A stretch of DNA of 64,000 nt, from the NCBI RefSeq assembly GCF_032854445.1, contig NC_088301.1, forward strand, positions 13,512,281 to 13,576,280, given 5' to 3'. Made by a program: the position numbers and the translations under genes. The stretch is from Liolophura sinensis. Lineage: Eukaryota; Mollusca; Polyplacophora; Chitonida; Chitonidae. The notes under the pieces are model-generated. The model did not search any database. It had not been told where the DNA came from and saw only the letters and a program-made list of their open reading frames with translations. Shown piece after piece: positions 20,801 to 30,897 of this stretch; within the stretch, counting starts at the first letter, position 1; each line of letters opens with the position of its first letter.

Positions 20801-23158
20801 TGTACAATGTTAAACCCTGCGCACTGACTCACTCACTCAATGATGCCAGTCTCACACAAATAGTCACATTTGTTCTATGCCTGGTTAGTCCAGTATAAGT
20901 TGTCTCCCTTTGGTTTGATGTCGCTAATTCCAATGGCTAGTATTAATATACATGAATTTATTTTGACTGGCAATGTGATCAGCTCTAAGTTACCATTCAA
21001 ATGGAAAGTAGAATGTCACAATGACTATCACAATGACTATCGCAATGTACCATTAAATACAGAGTACTAATTGTTTACTTTGGTTATATGAATTCATTTG
21101 GTATTAATGGTTACGTAGTACTAATTGACACAATAACAAAAATCAGGGGCACTTGATACATTTATAATGTAATATATAATGACAGTTTTACTGTCTCTTA
21201 ACACACAGTTTTGGTGACAATTAGATTTGCATTTTTGTATTAAGTGGTATGTTATTTTTAACGTGATTCAAGGAAATTTTCTTGTATTACATTTTTTCCT
21301 ATGGACAATTCACCCAGTGGTCACTTTCCCCATTGGACAATTCACCCTAATTATATGACCAGAAAATGAACACATATTTTTTGTTGTAATGTGAGATAAT
21401 CCATTGCATTTTATTACTCTATCCCACACATGACCTTGCTGTATGGGATAATAGTTGAAACAGGTGAAATTTTCCTGTTTTAGCTTGGCTGTACATTGGC
21501 ATTATGTGCTGTATTGATGGGTTATAAATTGTGTAAAAATATGTGCATCTGTATTATTTTGCTTTTATGGATTTGAGATGGAAAATTTTTGTATTTGTTT
21601 ATGTACATTATTTATTACTTGATTGTTCTTTCAAGCCATTTTCAAACATTTTTCACTTTTAAGTTGATGGTCAGTTTTATGTTTGTGTCTGTGTGTCTAG
21701 CATAAATCACCAACCATTGGCAAGTTACTGACAAACTTTTCCCCACATGTGATATACATGCCATATGGTTTCAAAACTCCAACTCTCTGGCTGTAAGTGG
21801 GAAGGCCTGCAGCAACGTGCAAATGGTCATGGGTTTCCCCTGGGCCTTTCCTGGTTTCCTTCCACCATAATGCTGGCTGCCACAATATAAGTGAAATATT
21901 CTTGAGTACGGCGCAGAACACCAGTCAAATAAATAAATAAATTCATACGACTTATTCTGCTAACTTATATCAGAAATAACAATACATTTTTTTTTTTTTT
22001 TTCATTTTTTTTGGTGTTTTTTGTCTTTTTCTGTCTTTCTTGTAAGATATAAAGATTTATTTTCAGATTTATAATTCAATTGGTGGTGATGCTAAATTGA
22101 TAAAGATTTGACCTCCCTTAGATCCAGGCTAATGTCGACAATTGCATGCACCAGATCACTGATATTTGATAACATCTACGTAACCTGATACCATTATTGG
22201 TTTTGAGAATCCTCTGGGAACTAATATTCTCACAGATTGTTCAATAACAACAGCACATATGTTGGGGACCAGACTGGGCCCATGTACATTTCATTCGGTT
22301 CAAAGAGCCCCCTCCATGCCCCCACCCTTCCCCTATGCCTTCCCACAGTGGAAAATCAATACACTGCAGTTTGCCCTGGGAACCCGCCAGCCAGCCAGCC
22401 AGCCAAACTACCATTGATCAAGGATTGGCTTGAACTGGAACACATCAGACTTACACCACCATACACTGTATCATCAAAATGAAAACACAGTAGCTAAATA
22501 TAGGTTATGCATTCAGGAAATTCAATCTTTCAGCCTCAGAAGGCTTTATGTTAACATTTACTTTGTAATTAGTCCTCTTTGCAGAAAAGTGTCCTGGCTT
22601 ATGCTAAGGTTCTTGAAATAGCTTAGTCGACAGTTCATCTGTTGAACATCGACAGTGGCAAATGTGACATATGGCAGACAGAGTCATTCTGATTTGTCTG
22701 CTCTTAAATGAAACGAACAACAAAATCATTACCTGTAGGACACCTTCATGGTGTTCATGGGGGCCATGTTGAGGCATTCTACTTTCAATTAGAATGGTAC
22801 TAGGTAACAAAGATGATTGTAATTCTCTGACCTAGTAGTTGTCGTAGTTGTGTGCTATAAGTGTGTTGGAAGTTCTAAGAGTGGCTATAGTCCAGAGTTT
22901 GGTTGTAATCATAGATGTGGTTATAATCATAAGAGTGGTTATAATCATAAGTGTGGTTGTAGTCCAGAGTGTGGTGTAGTCCAGAGTGTGGTTGCAGCCC
23001 AAGTGATTGCTGTCATTATTGTGGCTGTGTTAATGGGGCGTGATTGGGCAGAAGCATGTTGCTAAATGCATTAAGGCCATTCCTAATGTTAAACATAGAT
23101 CTTTATTTTGTCCCCACTCAGTCCTCTCTTATGTTTTGTTGCAGATGATTCTGTGTGA
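14800..23158 (+). CDS. UBE2W: UBE2W: ubiquitin-conjugating enzyme E2 W, 6 exons
   Basis: Exons are 14800-14814, 15780-15871, 16417-16519, 17481-17636, 20042-20117 and 23145-23158, with phases 0,2,0,0,1 and GT-AG at each junction. The CDS is 456 nt, encoding 151 residues, exactly the human length. UBE2W charges ubiquitin on its active-site Cys and transfers it to the alpha-amino group of substrates with disordered N-termini, priming chains for other E2s. The sequence starts MASMEKRLHKEL, has the [16 protein letters not shown] core, the family's [11 protein letters not shown] in place of the usual HPN, active-site C91, and ends [14 protein letters not shown] (human ends WWYHDDTC). The basic, Trp-containing flexible C-terminus is the part known to confer N-terminal specificity. 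It is head-to-head with BPNT2. No breaks are seen. Confidence 0.97.
15283..15512 (-). mobile_element. Diverged family A tRNA-SINE in UBE2W intron 1
   Basis: Reversed body CCCACGACCGTCCCCAGG and the head side GAGGAAGCCAGCATGAGC with a B box in GGACTTGAACTTACA are visible. It is more diverged than other copies and lies antisense to UBE2W. Confidence 0.8.
15780..15871 (+). CDS. UBE2W: UBE2W exon 2
   Basis: The acceptor is TTTGCAG|AAA. It encodes residues 6-35 ([17 protein letters not shown]...) and two bases of codon 36, forming helix 1 of the UBC fold. The donor is TCT|GTAAGT, phase 2. Confidence 0.96.
16050..16108 (+). mobile_element. Family A SINE tail fragment in UBE2W intron 2
   Basis: It retains TAAGTGAAATATTCTTGAGC and AAAACACCAATCAAA, the 3' signature of family A. 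Confidence 0.65.
16417..16519 (+). CDS. UBE2W: UBE2W exon 3
   Basis: It completes codon 36 and encodes residues 37-70 ([20 protein letters not shown] to RYPFESPQ), the beta-meander of the UBC fold. The acceptor is CTTCAG|A and the donor CAG|GTAAAA, phase 0. Confidence 0.97.
17190..17408. mobile_element. Small inverted-repeat element (MITE-like) in UBE2W intron 3
   Basis: The left end GGAGCTGATTCCACA and its continuation TTTCTGATTTTAGTC have inverted counterparts at the right end (CTGTGGAATCAGCCCC, GACTTGAGTCAGAAA). It is 219 bp, has no ORF, and ends about 70 bp before exon 4. The superfamily is unknown. Confidence 0.65.
17481..17636 (+). CDS. UBE2W: UBE2W exon 4 (active-site Cys)
   Basis: It encodes residues 71-122, including [15 protein letters not shown] with catalytic C91, then [14 protein letters not shown]. 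The acceptor is GTTGTAG|GTT and the donor AAA|GTAAGC, phase 0 on both sides. Confidence 0.98.
17913..18090 (+). mobile_element. Short tRNA-headed SINE, family B-like
   Basis: A tRNA-like head with GGGATCAAATCC is followed by a short body and an ending TATGACTGGCAAAATTGTG and AAGTACGACCTAAAACCCC. The tail resembles family B but the body is shorter and distinct. Confidence 0.6.
18242..18515 (+). mobile_element. Family A tRNA-SINE, full length
   Basis: The head GGGGCCTCTGTGGCTCAGTT carries the A box, and GTGAGTTCAAGCCCAGC the B box. The body has GTCGTGGGTTTCCCCCGGGC, and the tail GAAATATTCTTGAGTACGTC precedes (TAAA)n. It lies in UBE2W intron 4, sense orientation. The head is tRNA-derived but lacks a mature tRNA 3' half. 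Confidence 0.92.
20042..20117 (+). CDS. UBE2W: UBE2W exon 5
   Basis: It encodes residues 123-147 ([10 protein letters not shown]...[10 protein letters not shown]) and one base of codon 148. The acceptor is GTTTCAG|AAA and the donor ATG|GTGAGA, phase 1. Reading through the donor would end at GESVH and a stop, which the family does not show. Confidence 0.96.
20172..20410 (+). mobile_element. Family A tRNA-SINE, A-box region deleted
   Basis: The B box (GTGAATTCAAGTCCAGTTC), body and (AAAT)n tail are present. The head is shortened between GTGGCCTC and ATTGACCCAGG, which removes the A box. It begins only about 55 bp after UBE2W exon 5. Confidence 0.9.
20526..20840 (+). mobile_element. Family B tRNA-SINE, full length
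   Basis: The head GGCGCCAATAGCACAGTTGG is tRNA-like, with GATTCAGTCC as a B-box remnant. The body has AGACTTTAAAAGAGGAAGTT and CGTCTCAGTGAATCATC, and the tail ends in (CACT)n. It lies in UBE2W intron 5. Confidence 0.9.
21785..21942 (+). mobile_element. Family A tRNA-SINE, 5'-truncated
   Basis: It starts within the body (GTGGGAAGGCCTGCAGCAAC) and has a complete tail TAAGTGAAATATTCTTGAGT with (AAAT)n. Confidence 0.88.
22870..23005. repeat. Short 18-bp-type tandem array before UBE2W exon 6
   Basis: About seven degenerate copies of an 18-bp unit such as GTGGTTATAATCATAAGA alternate with GTGGTTGTAGTCCAGAGT forms. It ends about 140 bp upstream of the last acceptor. Confidence 0.75.
23145..23158 (+). 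CDS. UBE2W: UBE2W exon 6 (terminal, 14 coding bases)
   Basis: The acceptor TTTTGTTGCAG|AT in phase 1 completes Asp148 and adds Asp-Ser-Val and TGA, reproducing the family's DDTC-type ending as DDSV. It is recognised only through the homologous C-terminus and phase. Confidence 0.9.
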
Positions 23159-23169
23159 CAGAGAAGGGG

Positions 23170-23175
23170 AATAAA
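23170..23175 (+). terminator. UBE2W proximal polyadenylation signal
   Basis: AATAAA lies 11 bases after the UBE2W stop, with a (GT)n tract at about 23,225 that could serve as the downstream GU element. If used, the 3'UTR would be very short. Confidence 0.4.
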
Positions 23176-23548
23176 GAAACTTGTTTCCTGATGACCAAAT
23201 AAGCTGTGATGTCATTCTTTAACTCTGTGTGTGTGTGTGTGTTGTGGTATTTTGTGTGTGATTGAGTGGATAGTGTGAAAGTTCAGGTGACAATACAAGA
23301 ATACAATGGATTCTCAAGATCCAGTGGAATAATTGGTGCAGATTTTAGTTACTGGTATGTTACATTTTTAGATAGGTGTGAGACTTTTTTTTTCTTTTTT
23401 TTTCTGTCTTTTTTTTTTCCCATTGTTTTAAAAATATACAAATCTACACTGAAAGTGATAATTTTTCCTTTGTTGCTTGTTATGTTTTTCATTTGCCCTA
23501 GATTTCCTGAATGCTAATCCGTGTGATGAGCCATTGTACTTCAGCTAG

Positions 23549-23612
23549 TTCCTTGTTTTACAAGGAATTAACTGACCATTTTCCTTGTTTTACAAGGAAA
23601 TAACTGACCATT
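23549..23612 (+). repeat. Tandem pair of hairpins, 32-bp repeat
   Basis: TTCCTTGTTTTACAAGGAA occurs at 23549-23567 and 23581-23599, each followed by [TA]TAACTGACCATTTT. Each copy folds as an 8-bp perfect stem with a 3-base loop. Confidence 0.85.
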
Positions 23613-24144
23613 TTATAATTTGCTGGGGGGTGGCAGAGTTCTACAGATGTGAATAAAATCTGAGAACTTAGTTTTCTCCATATACTGATGGCACATCTCA
23701 AACATGACACATCTGTGCAGTATAAATACAAAAAATATTTCATGTTGTTACTAGACACAGACAATTTTTATCTACCAATTTTGCTGACATCATTACTTCC
23801 TGCCACCTGTGTTACTTAAATTTTTTTTACAGATGTTTCCCCACATACATATACCTGTGTAATGATGTACTTATATTCATCAGTGTTGGTGTTATTTATA
23901 AAGCAATATGTTACATAACAAAAAAGGTAAGCATTTTGACTGTGCCATCCATTAATATGTAAACTATTTTGAAAACACTTGGTGATATGCTGCTAAGGTG
24001 CATTGCAAATGGACAGTTTTTTTTTTTCCTTTTTAGTATGCATATAAAAGGTTCACTTCTATAACAAAAACGTAGTTGGGGGCTTTAAATATGAAGCTCT
24101 GTGTCGATAAATTCTGAAAATTTCACACATTCCTTGCCACTCAG

Positions 24145-24248
24145 ATGAGGACTTGATGTCGGGGGGCAGCGTTGCATTTATAGATGGGCCTCACCCCAGA
24201 ATGAAAAGGTCAGATGGATTAACGGTGCTTACAAGTAACAGTGCTATG
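24145..24248 (+). CDS. Candidate alternative exon downstream of UBE2W
   Basis: A 104-bp open segment is flanked by a good acceptor (CTTGCCACTCAG|AT) and a strong donor (ATG|GTATGT). Its acceptor phase (1) and first codon fit UBE2W exon 5, giving ...WWYH followed by DEDLMSGGSVAF and PHPRMKRSDG in place of DDSV-stop. No downstream partner exon was found and the protein sequence is unfamiliar. It could be a chance match or belong to another transcript. Confidence 0.25.
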
Positions 24249-25872
24249 GTATGTCACCATATTTTAAAAGGGCTAGTTCTTTGTTTTTCATTTCCCTCGC
24301 AAAAGAAGTTTATTCACACAGTCATAACTTTATGTTCATTTGTCACTAGTATGTCTGCCCTCCTGGGGGGAGTAGTAGTGTGTTGAACTGGGTTTATACG
24401 CTTTGTCAGTGGTACCTATTTTGGTCTACCCTAATTCCTCAACCATTTTGCATTTGAAAGAGCAACTTTCAGTGCTATTTAATATGCACATTTTTAGTAT
24501 ACATAACTACATTGGTAGGGTTGGCCAATTTCAGGGCTTTACCAAAGTATAATTTTATCAGTCTAATGCCTCCAAAATATGCTTGAATAAACACCTTGCA
24601 AACATGCAAAACGGTTGACCGATTACAGTAGTCTAAGCAACTTTTCAATTCCACGTGTTCCCTGGAATTGGCTGTAATTGATTGTTTTCGGTTGATACAT
24701 TTTAACCAACTAGTGTTTCACTAACATACCAAGACTGCGGAGATATATACATTTCTCAGTTTTATTTGTGAACATTCCAGACCTCGGCAATAGTGAGACC
24801 TTGTTATACTTTAACACTAGTCAGAGAGGAAAGATAATGTCAGAGATTTTAGAAATAATATTGCTTGACATTCGTTAAGGGTGTTTTATACATTGGTTTT
24901 TGCTCTTCGAAAATATTCCGTTTGAAGCGCACAGAAAATGTAGAAATATGATATTGGTAGTAACAGTGCAAGAAAGATTAGATTTGTCACCTTGCTTTAT
25001 TGCAGTAAAACATTTGTGATAACAAATTTAGTTTATGTTTGATAAGGGTGGTTTGCTGAGTGAAAGATGCTGCTTCGGCACATAATGCATGTTTATTTGA
25101 GAGGGGTTTATTTGTTCATGCTCAAGTCTGTATATATTGACAGATGCTGGAAAAAATGTCATGACAAGCTCTGGGCGTCCAGAGCAAGTTTTTCTCACTT
25201 TTAGAGTGTTATACTGTTACTTGTATATGCAATTTCTTGATTTACATTATTGCGCCTTGTTGACATTGTTAATGGTGGATAACACATATTATAGGGACCT
25301 CACTCTTAGCGTAAAGAAACCCACAGGATATCACATGAGCATACAGTACTGGCCTTAGGTTTAGACAAACCGCTTTTCCCTTATTAATTTTTCCCCTTTC
25401 ATGAAAGTCTATATCTTACTTAAATCATTATTAAGGCATTGTTGCACTTCACTCTGTTCACCCCACATGGAGTATAGGCTTACTCTCTGTGGTGAATTTG
25501 CTTTCTCTTGACATTCATTCAGTACATCATTACTTATAAAGCATGTTTAAAATTTCCTTATTGCTGAAGTTTCCAGTCTGATACATGTATGTACTTGCGG
25601 CCTGTCAACATTTACTGAATAAAATTGCCAACCTTTGTGTTGAGTATCGGCCTGTATTATTTATTGGAAACTTCTAGGACAGAACTGGTTTTATCAACTG
25701 GTGGAAGTTATAAACTCATCTTGGTGCTCTTAGTTGAAAAGGTACTAAACATGTAAAGAGAAAGTGTGCTATATCAAGATCTGTGAAATGTTTAATGTCC
25801 ACATAAATTGAAGTGGCTATATTGTCCATGCATTGTCCTCATTTGTATATAGAGTGGACAAGTGTAATTTAT

Positions 25873-25882
25873 TGTAAATAAA
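25873..25882 (+). terminator. Distal poly(A) signal overlapping a Pumilio-type site
   Basis: TGTAAATAAA contains UGUAAAUA (Pumilio response element consensus) and AATAAA in overlap. TG/T-rich sequence follows at about 25,905-25,925. It is a plausible distal end of the UBE2W transcript. Confidence 0.4.
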
Positions 25883-26064
25883 CATTGATTCTCCTTTTCC
25901 TGGACTCTTGTGTATTTTGTCCATGTTGTCTGGTGTACATGTGCAATGCCCAAGCTGTCTGGATTCGCCAGTAACAGAAGGCCTACAGTAGAGCGCCAAC
26001 CTGTCATCTGAAGGGTGGCAGAATTCTGTGCTTATGATGAGCCTTCGTGCAGCAGTCCATAAAT

Positions 26065-26200
26065 GTAAAATGACAAATTACACAGCAGTCCTGCACGTGT
26101 GACGGCCGTAAGATGGGCGAATTACACGTCAGTCCTTCATGTATGACGCCCGATGACCAAATTACACAGCAGTCATACATGCAAGATAGCCGATGGAGGC
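26065..26200. repeat. Degenerate 42-bp tandem repeat
   Basis: Three or more units start near 26071, 26113 and 26154, each with a version of AAATTACACAGCAGTC followed by CATGTATGACGCCCGATGA-like sequence. Confidence 0.7.
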
Positions 26201-26466
26201 ACGAATGACGCGGTATTACATGTGGTATGACCAAATGACTGCCATACACTCTAGTTAGTGTGCGAGGGCCCAAGGATGACCAACTGAGTAAGCCGTTGTC
26301 CGTGTATGCAGGGAATTTGAAGGTACTAAACTAACGTCATTGGCCGTTTTTTGAGGCCTTGCCGAACTTTGCGAACCACAAATATTGGATGCAATTATTT
26401 TAGCGTCGTGTTTGCTCTGATGAAGGTGGAAGGGTATTCCGGTTATGATGTAACAAACATACTTTC

Positions 26467-26668
26467 ATTACCTTTCACACCCTGAAGCCTCGGGTGAAAC
26501 CTCGAACACTTGTTCTGTATTAGCTACCCGTATTGATTGCACAAAGACGCACACCAATTTGTTTTTGATGATAACACTGACCAGTGCTATGAATTCATTC
26601 TGGGAATGAGGTTTGGACTGGTGGTTCAGATTGTTCACGGAACCAAAACTTGCTATTGTAGATGCCAT
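26467..26668 (-). CDS. Possible first coding exon of an unidentified minus-strand gene
   Basis: A frame beginning AAAAACATGGCATCTACA (good initiation context, ATG at 26668) runs 67 codons to a plausible donor, GAAAG|GTAATG (phase 2). It reads MASTIASFGSVNNLN... ...EVSPEASGCE with a mildly hydrophobic middle. I recognise no family and found no matching second exon to the left. An extension upstream of the ATG uses only GTG. It may be fortuitous. Confidence 0.25.
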
Positions 26669-27112
26669 GTTTTTAACTCGCGAATATAACACGCGACAAA
26701 TATTACCCTGTTCATATTAACTGTTTGAATGAAGTTTTGGAAATAAAACTACATTATTTTTACGGTATCCACATCAGAATGTCCATATGCGCTAGATCAC
26801 ACCTGAGAAAGTTCGTCCGGTCGTTTACCTCGGGCGCTCTAGTTTCTTTCACCCACGAAATGGCACAGTGTTTGTACTCGGTAAACAACAATAACATAAC
26901 AATACTATGTGCATATATGTAAGTCACATGGAGAAAGTTTGTCACATATCTTGCCAAAGGTCAGTGGTTTATCCCGGGCACTCCGGTTTCCCTCATCTTT
27001 AAAACTGATCTGGTCAGGTTCCCCTTGTGCGATAATACGTCAAATTAAAACCACTGAGCCAGTGAGGTTACCCGTTTCGAATCCATGAAGCTCTTGCTGT
27101 TTTGACCGCAGC

Positions 27113-27440
27113 TTTAAGTCAAGAAATTTGTCAGTGTCTTACTCCGGACACTTCAGTTTCCTCCACGATTAAACCTGACCACCGTCATATAAATGGAAAA
27201 ATTGTCAGCACAATGTTATAAACAGCAATCAGTGAACCGGGTCGGGTCACACCAAAGACACTGCGAGGTTAGAACAAGGAAACATGACTGGTTGGCCCAG
27301 TATCAGTATAATGTGACTGGGTGGTGTGTCATGTTTGAAGTCTGCGCCATGGTACTTAAATGGCGGCGGCACTTTGACGGCATGGACTCGCCCTGGTACA
27401 AGAAGACACAGTATAAGCACAACACAAGCATATATACGAA
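27113..27440 (+). mobile_element. Diverged SINE cluster
   Basis: TTACTCCGGACACTTCAGTT and AACCTGACCACCGTCATATA (family C pieces, also seen near 26.95, 46.4 and 59.2 kb) precede a block with TATAATGTGACTGGGTGG and GACGGCATGGACTCGCCCTG shared with the 9.1-kb SINE. The 120-residue frame across it is a by-product. Confidence 0.5.
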
Positions 27441-29279
27441 TCAGTCAGTCATTGTACTACGTTTACGTGTGCACACGTGTTTCATGGTAATGCTCGTCAG
27501 AGCACTCCGTTATATATACGTTGTGTTTGGTCCCGAACACAAATGCATGTTTTAAGGTAAACTCGAGTCTGGCTGACCATATGCTATGCTCTGGGAAGAT
27601 TAAACTTTGAACACAAACTCTTTACTGCGGAACAATATGTAGGCTTACCAACCACAATTTGCGTTCTTTCCTGTTTTGTATTTGAATTTTATGACTTAGA
27701 TCTTAAGTTACTTAATAAATGCGAGACGCAGTGCCAAACGCTGCCCGCCCACTCCCCAACCCCTCCGCCCAGTCTCGATATGTCTGTTGGCTCGACACCA
27801 ACCGTGTCCAGCGAACTGACAAACACCATATATAGAGCCCCCTTGGGAACACAGCCTCAAACAATGGTTGTAGAGTAGAACAGACCAGCACATCGATCTC
27901 CAGCGCAGTCTGTTTTATCTAAGCCCAACTTTTTGGACAATGTTGACATAACTGGTGAGCGCCGCTGTCAGACCTTTTTTTGAGGGGAACTTCCATGACA
28001 TGGGCGAGACAGCTGGGATTCCGAATCCCTGGCCAGATCATGCGTTTAGATCCGTTTGAGACTGATCCCAGACACCTGGGTTTGGATTACTCTTGGGGAA
28101 ACTCATGGGCGATTCCGGCTTTTAGCATATGTCAATATTTGGGCACCATGAGATAATACGGTATAATACTGTGTTCTATAATATTTGCCATCGAATGCGT
28201 ATAGTCTGAGAGCTAGGCTGTACATGAAGGACGTTACATTTACAATTCAGTCCCTTCAAAGGATATAGTGCCGTTCCTCAATTTTTCTGAGCTTTGTTTA
28301 CCGTTGTCTCAAAAATGAACAACATAAAAAAAACAGTATTTAAAATTTAAATAATTGAATCTTAAATGACAGGAAGGACTGTGCTATGTTAGAAGGCGCT
28401 TATAATTTGTAGCAACTTGAACGACATGTGCACATAAAATATGTGATGCAATATTAATTGCATCGCCATTGAGGCCGGTTCGGTGTTCAAATCCAGCATC
28501 CGCAAGCCCGACCGTGAACTGCTTGTGGGTGATTTTCTAGTAACGTACACAGCTGCGGGGGTTCACAGTTTGACACAAACGAAATCAGATAATCTCAGAG
28601 GAGCTTGCTATGGATGAAGGTAAAGGAAACTTCCAGACAGTAAGATTTAAAAAGCGGTATACTGCTTTAATTAATTAAATAAGAAGCACAAAGAACATCT
28701 CTTCTTTTTTTTTTCGATTTTCTTAAGCATGACATATAGAACTGAAGGCCGATATCATGAATTCATGCCTTTACAATTAAGTGACGGCCATTAAATCTTG
28801 ACAAAATTCCTGAGTGCAAACTGAGATGGACAGAATACAAGCATACAGTGTTCAAACGCTTCAAAGTAAAGTGAAGAAAAGGTTGATCTGTATTCTAGAC
28901 TCGAAGAAAAAAAAGAACAATTCTTTGTAAATTGATATTGGCTGCACAACATATTGGAAAATGCATAAGAAGATTCATGTAGTGACGGCATGAGATCATC
29001 ATTTTGGCTGTAATGCCCGCCTAATGTATATCAATATTTTTGTATTCTGATGTACACGAGCTTTGCAAATAAAGTTATGGTCTGAAAGCAATAATTTTGA
29101 GAGTACATTTTTCAGAAAGTTGCAGCAGATTTCCATTCTGGAGTTCTTCTGTAAAGAATAGGAACATTGGGTAACAGTCTACCGCTTAAGACCACAGTTT
29201 TCATGTAATTTTTTTTTTCAACTCCGACTGTCCACCTTGTTTAAGTAAATACTCATTCTTCACCCTAGAGCCGGAAATG

Positions 29280-29407
29280 TTTGGTCGGTGATTCATCCCT
29301 TGCGCGCGGCCATCTTGGATTGGACCGCCAATCACCATCTGCCAAACTCCCCCTATGGGGATAAGCCGGCTCTCACGCCATCTGCGGCTCGCGGGTGCGT
29401 CTGTCAT
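29280..29407 (-). promoter_or_regulatory. CpG-rich promoter-like patch with YY1/NRF1/CCAAT-type motifs
   Basis: CCAAGATGGCCGCGCGCA on the minus strand combines a YY1-like AAGATGGC core with an NRF1-like GCGCGCA. CCAAT pentamers (GGTCCAATCC, and CCAAT on the plus strand within the same 20 bp) lie close by. A 68-codon ATG frame (29407-29201) starts here. The local CpG density is well above its surroundings. A transcript is inferred, not shown. Confidence 0.3.
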
Positions 29408-30289
29408 TGCAGAGAAAGAACACAGCCTCCGCCTAAGTCAACTGGGTGTAACAGAAATTAATCAAGCGCACCTTTGCGAAAATGAAATAAGCCTGTTTGA
29501 AAGCCTGACTGGTAATTAGACAACTACACCAACAGTGTGGAGAGAACTTTTAAGTTAACAAGTTTTTACATCGTTAACACCCTAAAATTATGTATATGTA
29601 GGCTGTGGGCGGTCGTCAAGTGTTAGGCGGTTGTCTGTCAATCGCAATGACATGAAGCACGGGTTCAATACCGATCTTGGACAGGGAATCTGTATATTAC
29701 CCCGCAGTAATAATTGTTCGTGGGGTCCCATTGACAACAAGCGATTGAGGACACACACATATAGCCGTTTACTTAGTCTAAACTTCGCTTTATGATGTGC
29801 ATATCTGTACATGTACGTCACACAAGTGCATGGGAAAATATGTATGCATCAGAATGAAGACGACATACAGTGGCAGAGACGGGTCGTTGGAATTCAGGGC
29901 AAGCAAACCGGTTACTCAACAAACGCCATGAGGACTAGTTTAGGAGTTCTTCACTAGACGGATTTGAACTCATACCCCATTGCTCGTTCAGCGCGGAGAC
30001 ATATACACCGACATATCTATGTTATAATGCCATCTACCAATGGCATATATTTTCGCCTAGACCTAAGTTGTTACCTGACGCAGCTTTACCTTGCATTGTA
30101 CACCTCCATTAAAGAAACTATACCGGACATTTTTGGCAAAAAATCGATCACCGCAAATCCAGTCGAATTTTTGCTCTATATAAATAGTTTTATTTCAGCT
30201 TTGACACGTCAGAGCACGCGTTACCGCTTAAAATCGGCAATAAAGTTAGTAAAAACTTGAACTCACAGCTACAGGCTCCTGTGTCATTG

Positions 30290-30450
30290 ACCGGCGCCGA
30301 TGGTCCAGATGGTAGAGCGTCCGCTTCTGGGGCGGTAGATCCAGGGTCAGTCCTCGGTCGGGTAAGGCCTAAGACCTAAAAGAGGAAGTTGTAGCTTCCT
30401 CACTAGGCTTTCAGCGTTTAGAGGGTAGTGCAGAGATTGGGTATCCTAGG
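30290..30450 (+). mobile_element. Family B tRNA-SINE, 3'-truncated
   Basis: It carries the head GGCGCCGATGGTCCAGATGG and GTAGATCCAGGGTCAGTCC (B box), then TAAAAGAGGAAGTTGTAGCT. The (CACT)n tail is absent. Confidence 0.85.
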
Positions 30451-30897
30451 CCGTGAGTTCAACTCTCACTGGGGCGATATTCCCACTGGTGTTGGAGTAG
30501 TTCAATTTCTGTGTCTCAGATTTAATACTGATTTTACATTTTTTTCCCTCTTTCAGATTTAATTATGGCTATCAAACTAATAGTTCAAGAAAGAGTTGAA
30601 AAGGTTTTTATGTTTGGAAGAGATGGGGCAACACGCCGCTCTGGATGGTGCGCGACTTCTGGGACACCCTGTATATTGAAAGGACGAAGAACTGGGTCGT
30701 GATAAAGCTTACTACTGCTACGATAGGTGCTTTATACCATTTGTACTGGATTCAGAACATTTATTTACTTTAACGCTAAACTCAACAAAGTTTCACTTAT
30801 ATACACTCAGAAAATTAATCTGTTTATTTTAATACAAAGTATGTTGTCTGAGTGATGCTAAGAATGTATTCTGTTATTATAACAGACTTATACTGTG

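Larger units (their letters stand above)
23176..25900 (+). other. UBE2W: Probable extended UBE2W 3'UTR
   Basis: No clear gene is seen here apart from one exon-like segment (24145-24248, listed separately). Further AATAAA signals lie at 25618-25623 and 25877-25882, each followed by GT-rich sequence. The last overlaps TGTAAATA (25873-25880), a Pumilio-type UGUANAUA site. Two tandem hairpins lie at 23549-23599. That the UTR reaches this far is inferred. Confidence 0.35.
26700..30289. other. Intergenic stretch, no recognised gene
   Basis: It holds diverged SINE pieces at 26950-27010 and 27113-27440 (the latter with a TGTGACTGGGTGGTGTGTCA block shared with the SINE at 9.1 kb), a TATA-like CCATATATAGAGCC near 27830, a tRNA B-box-like GTTCAAATCC near 28480, and a CpG-rich promoter-like patch near 29.3 kb. 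Nothing else is supported as coding. Confidence 0.5.
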
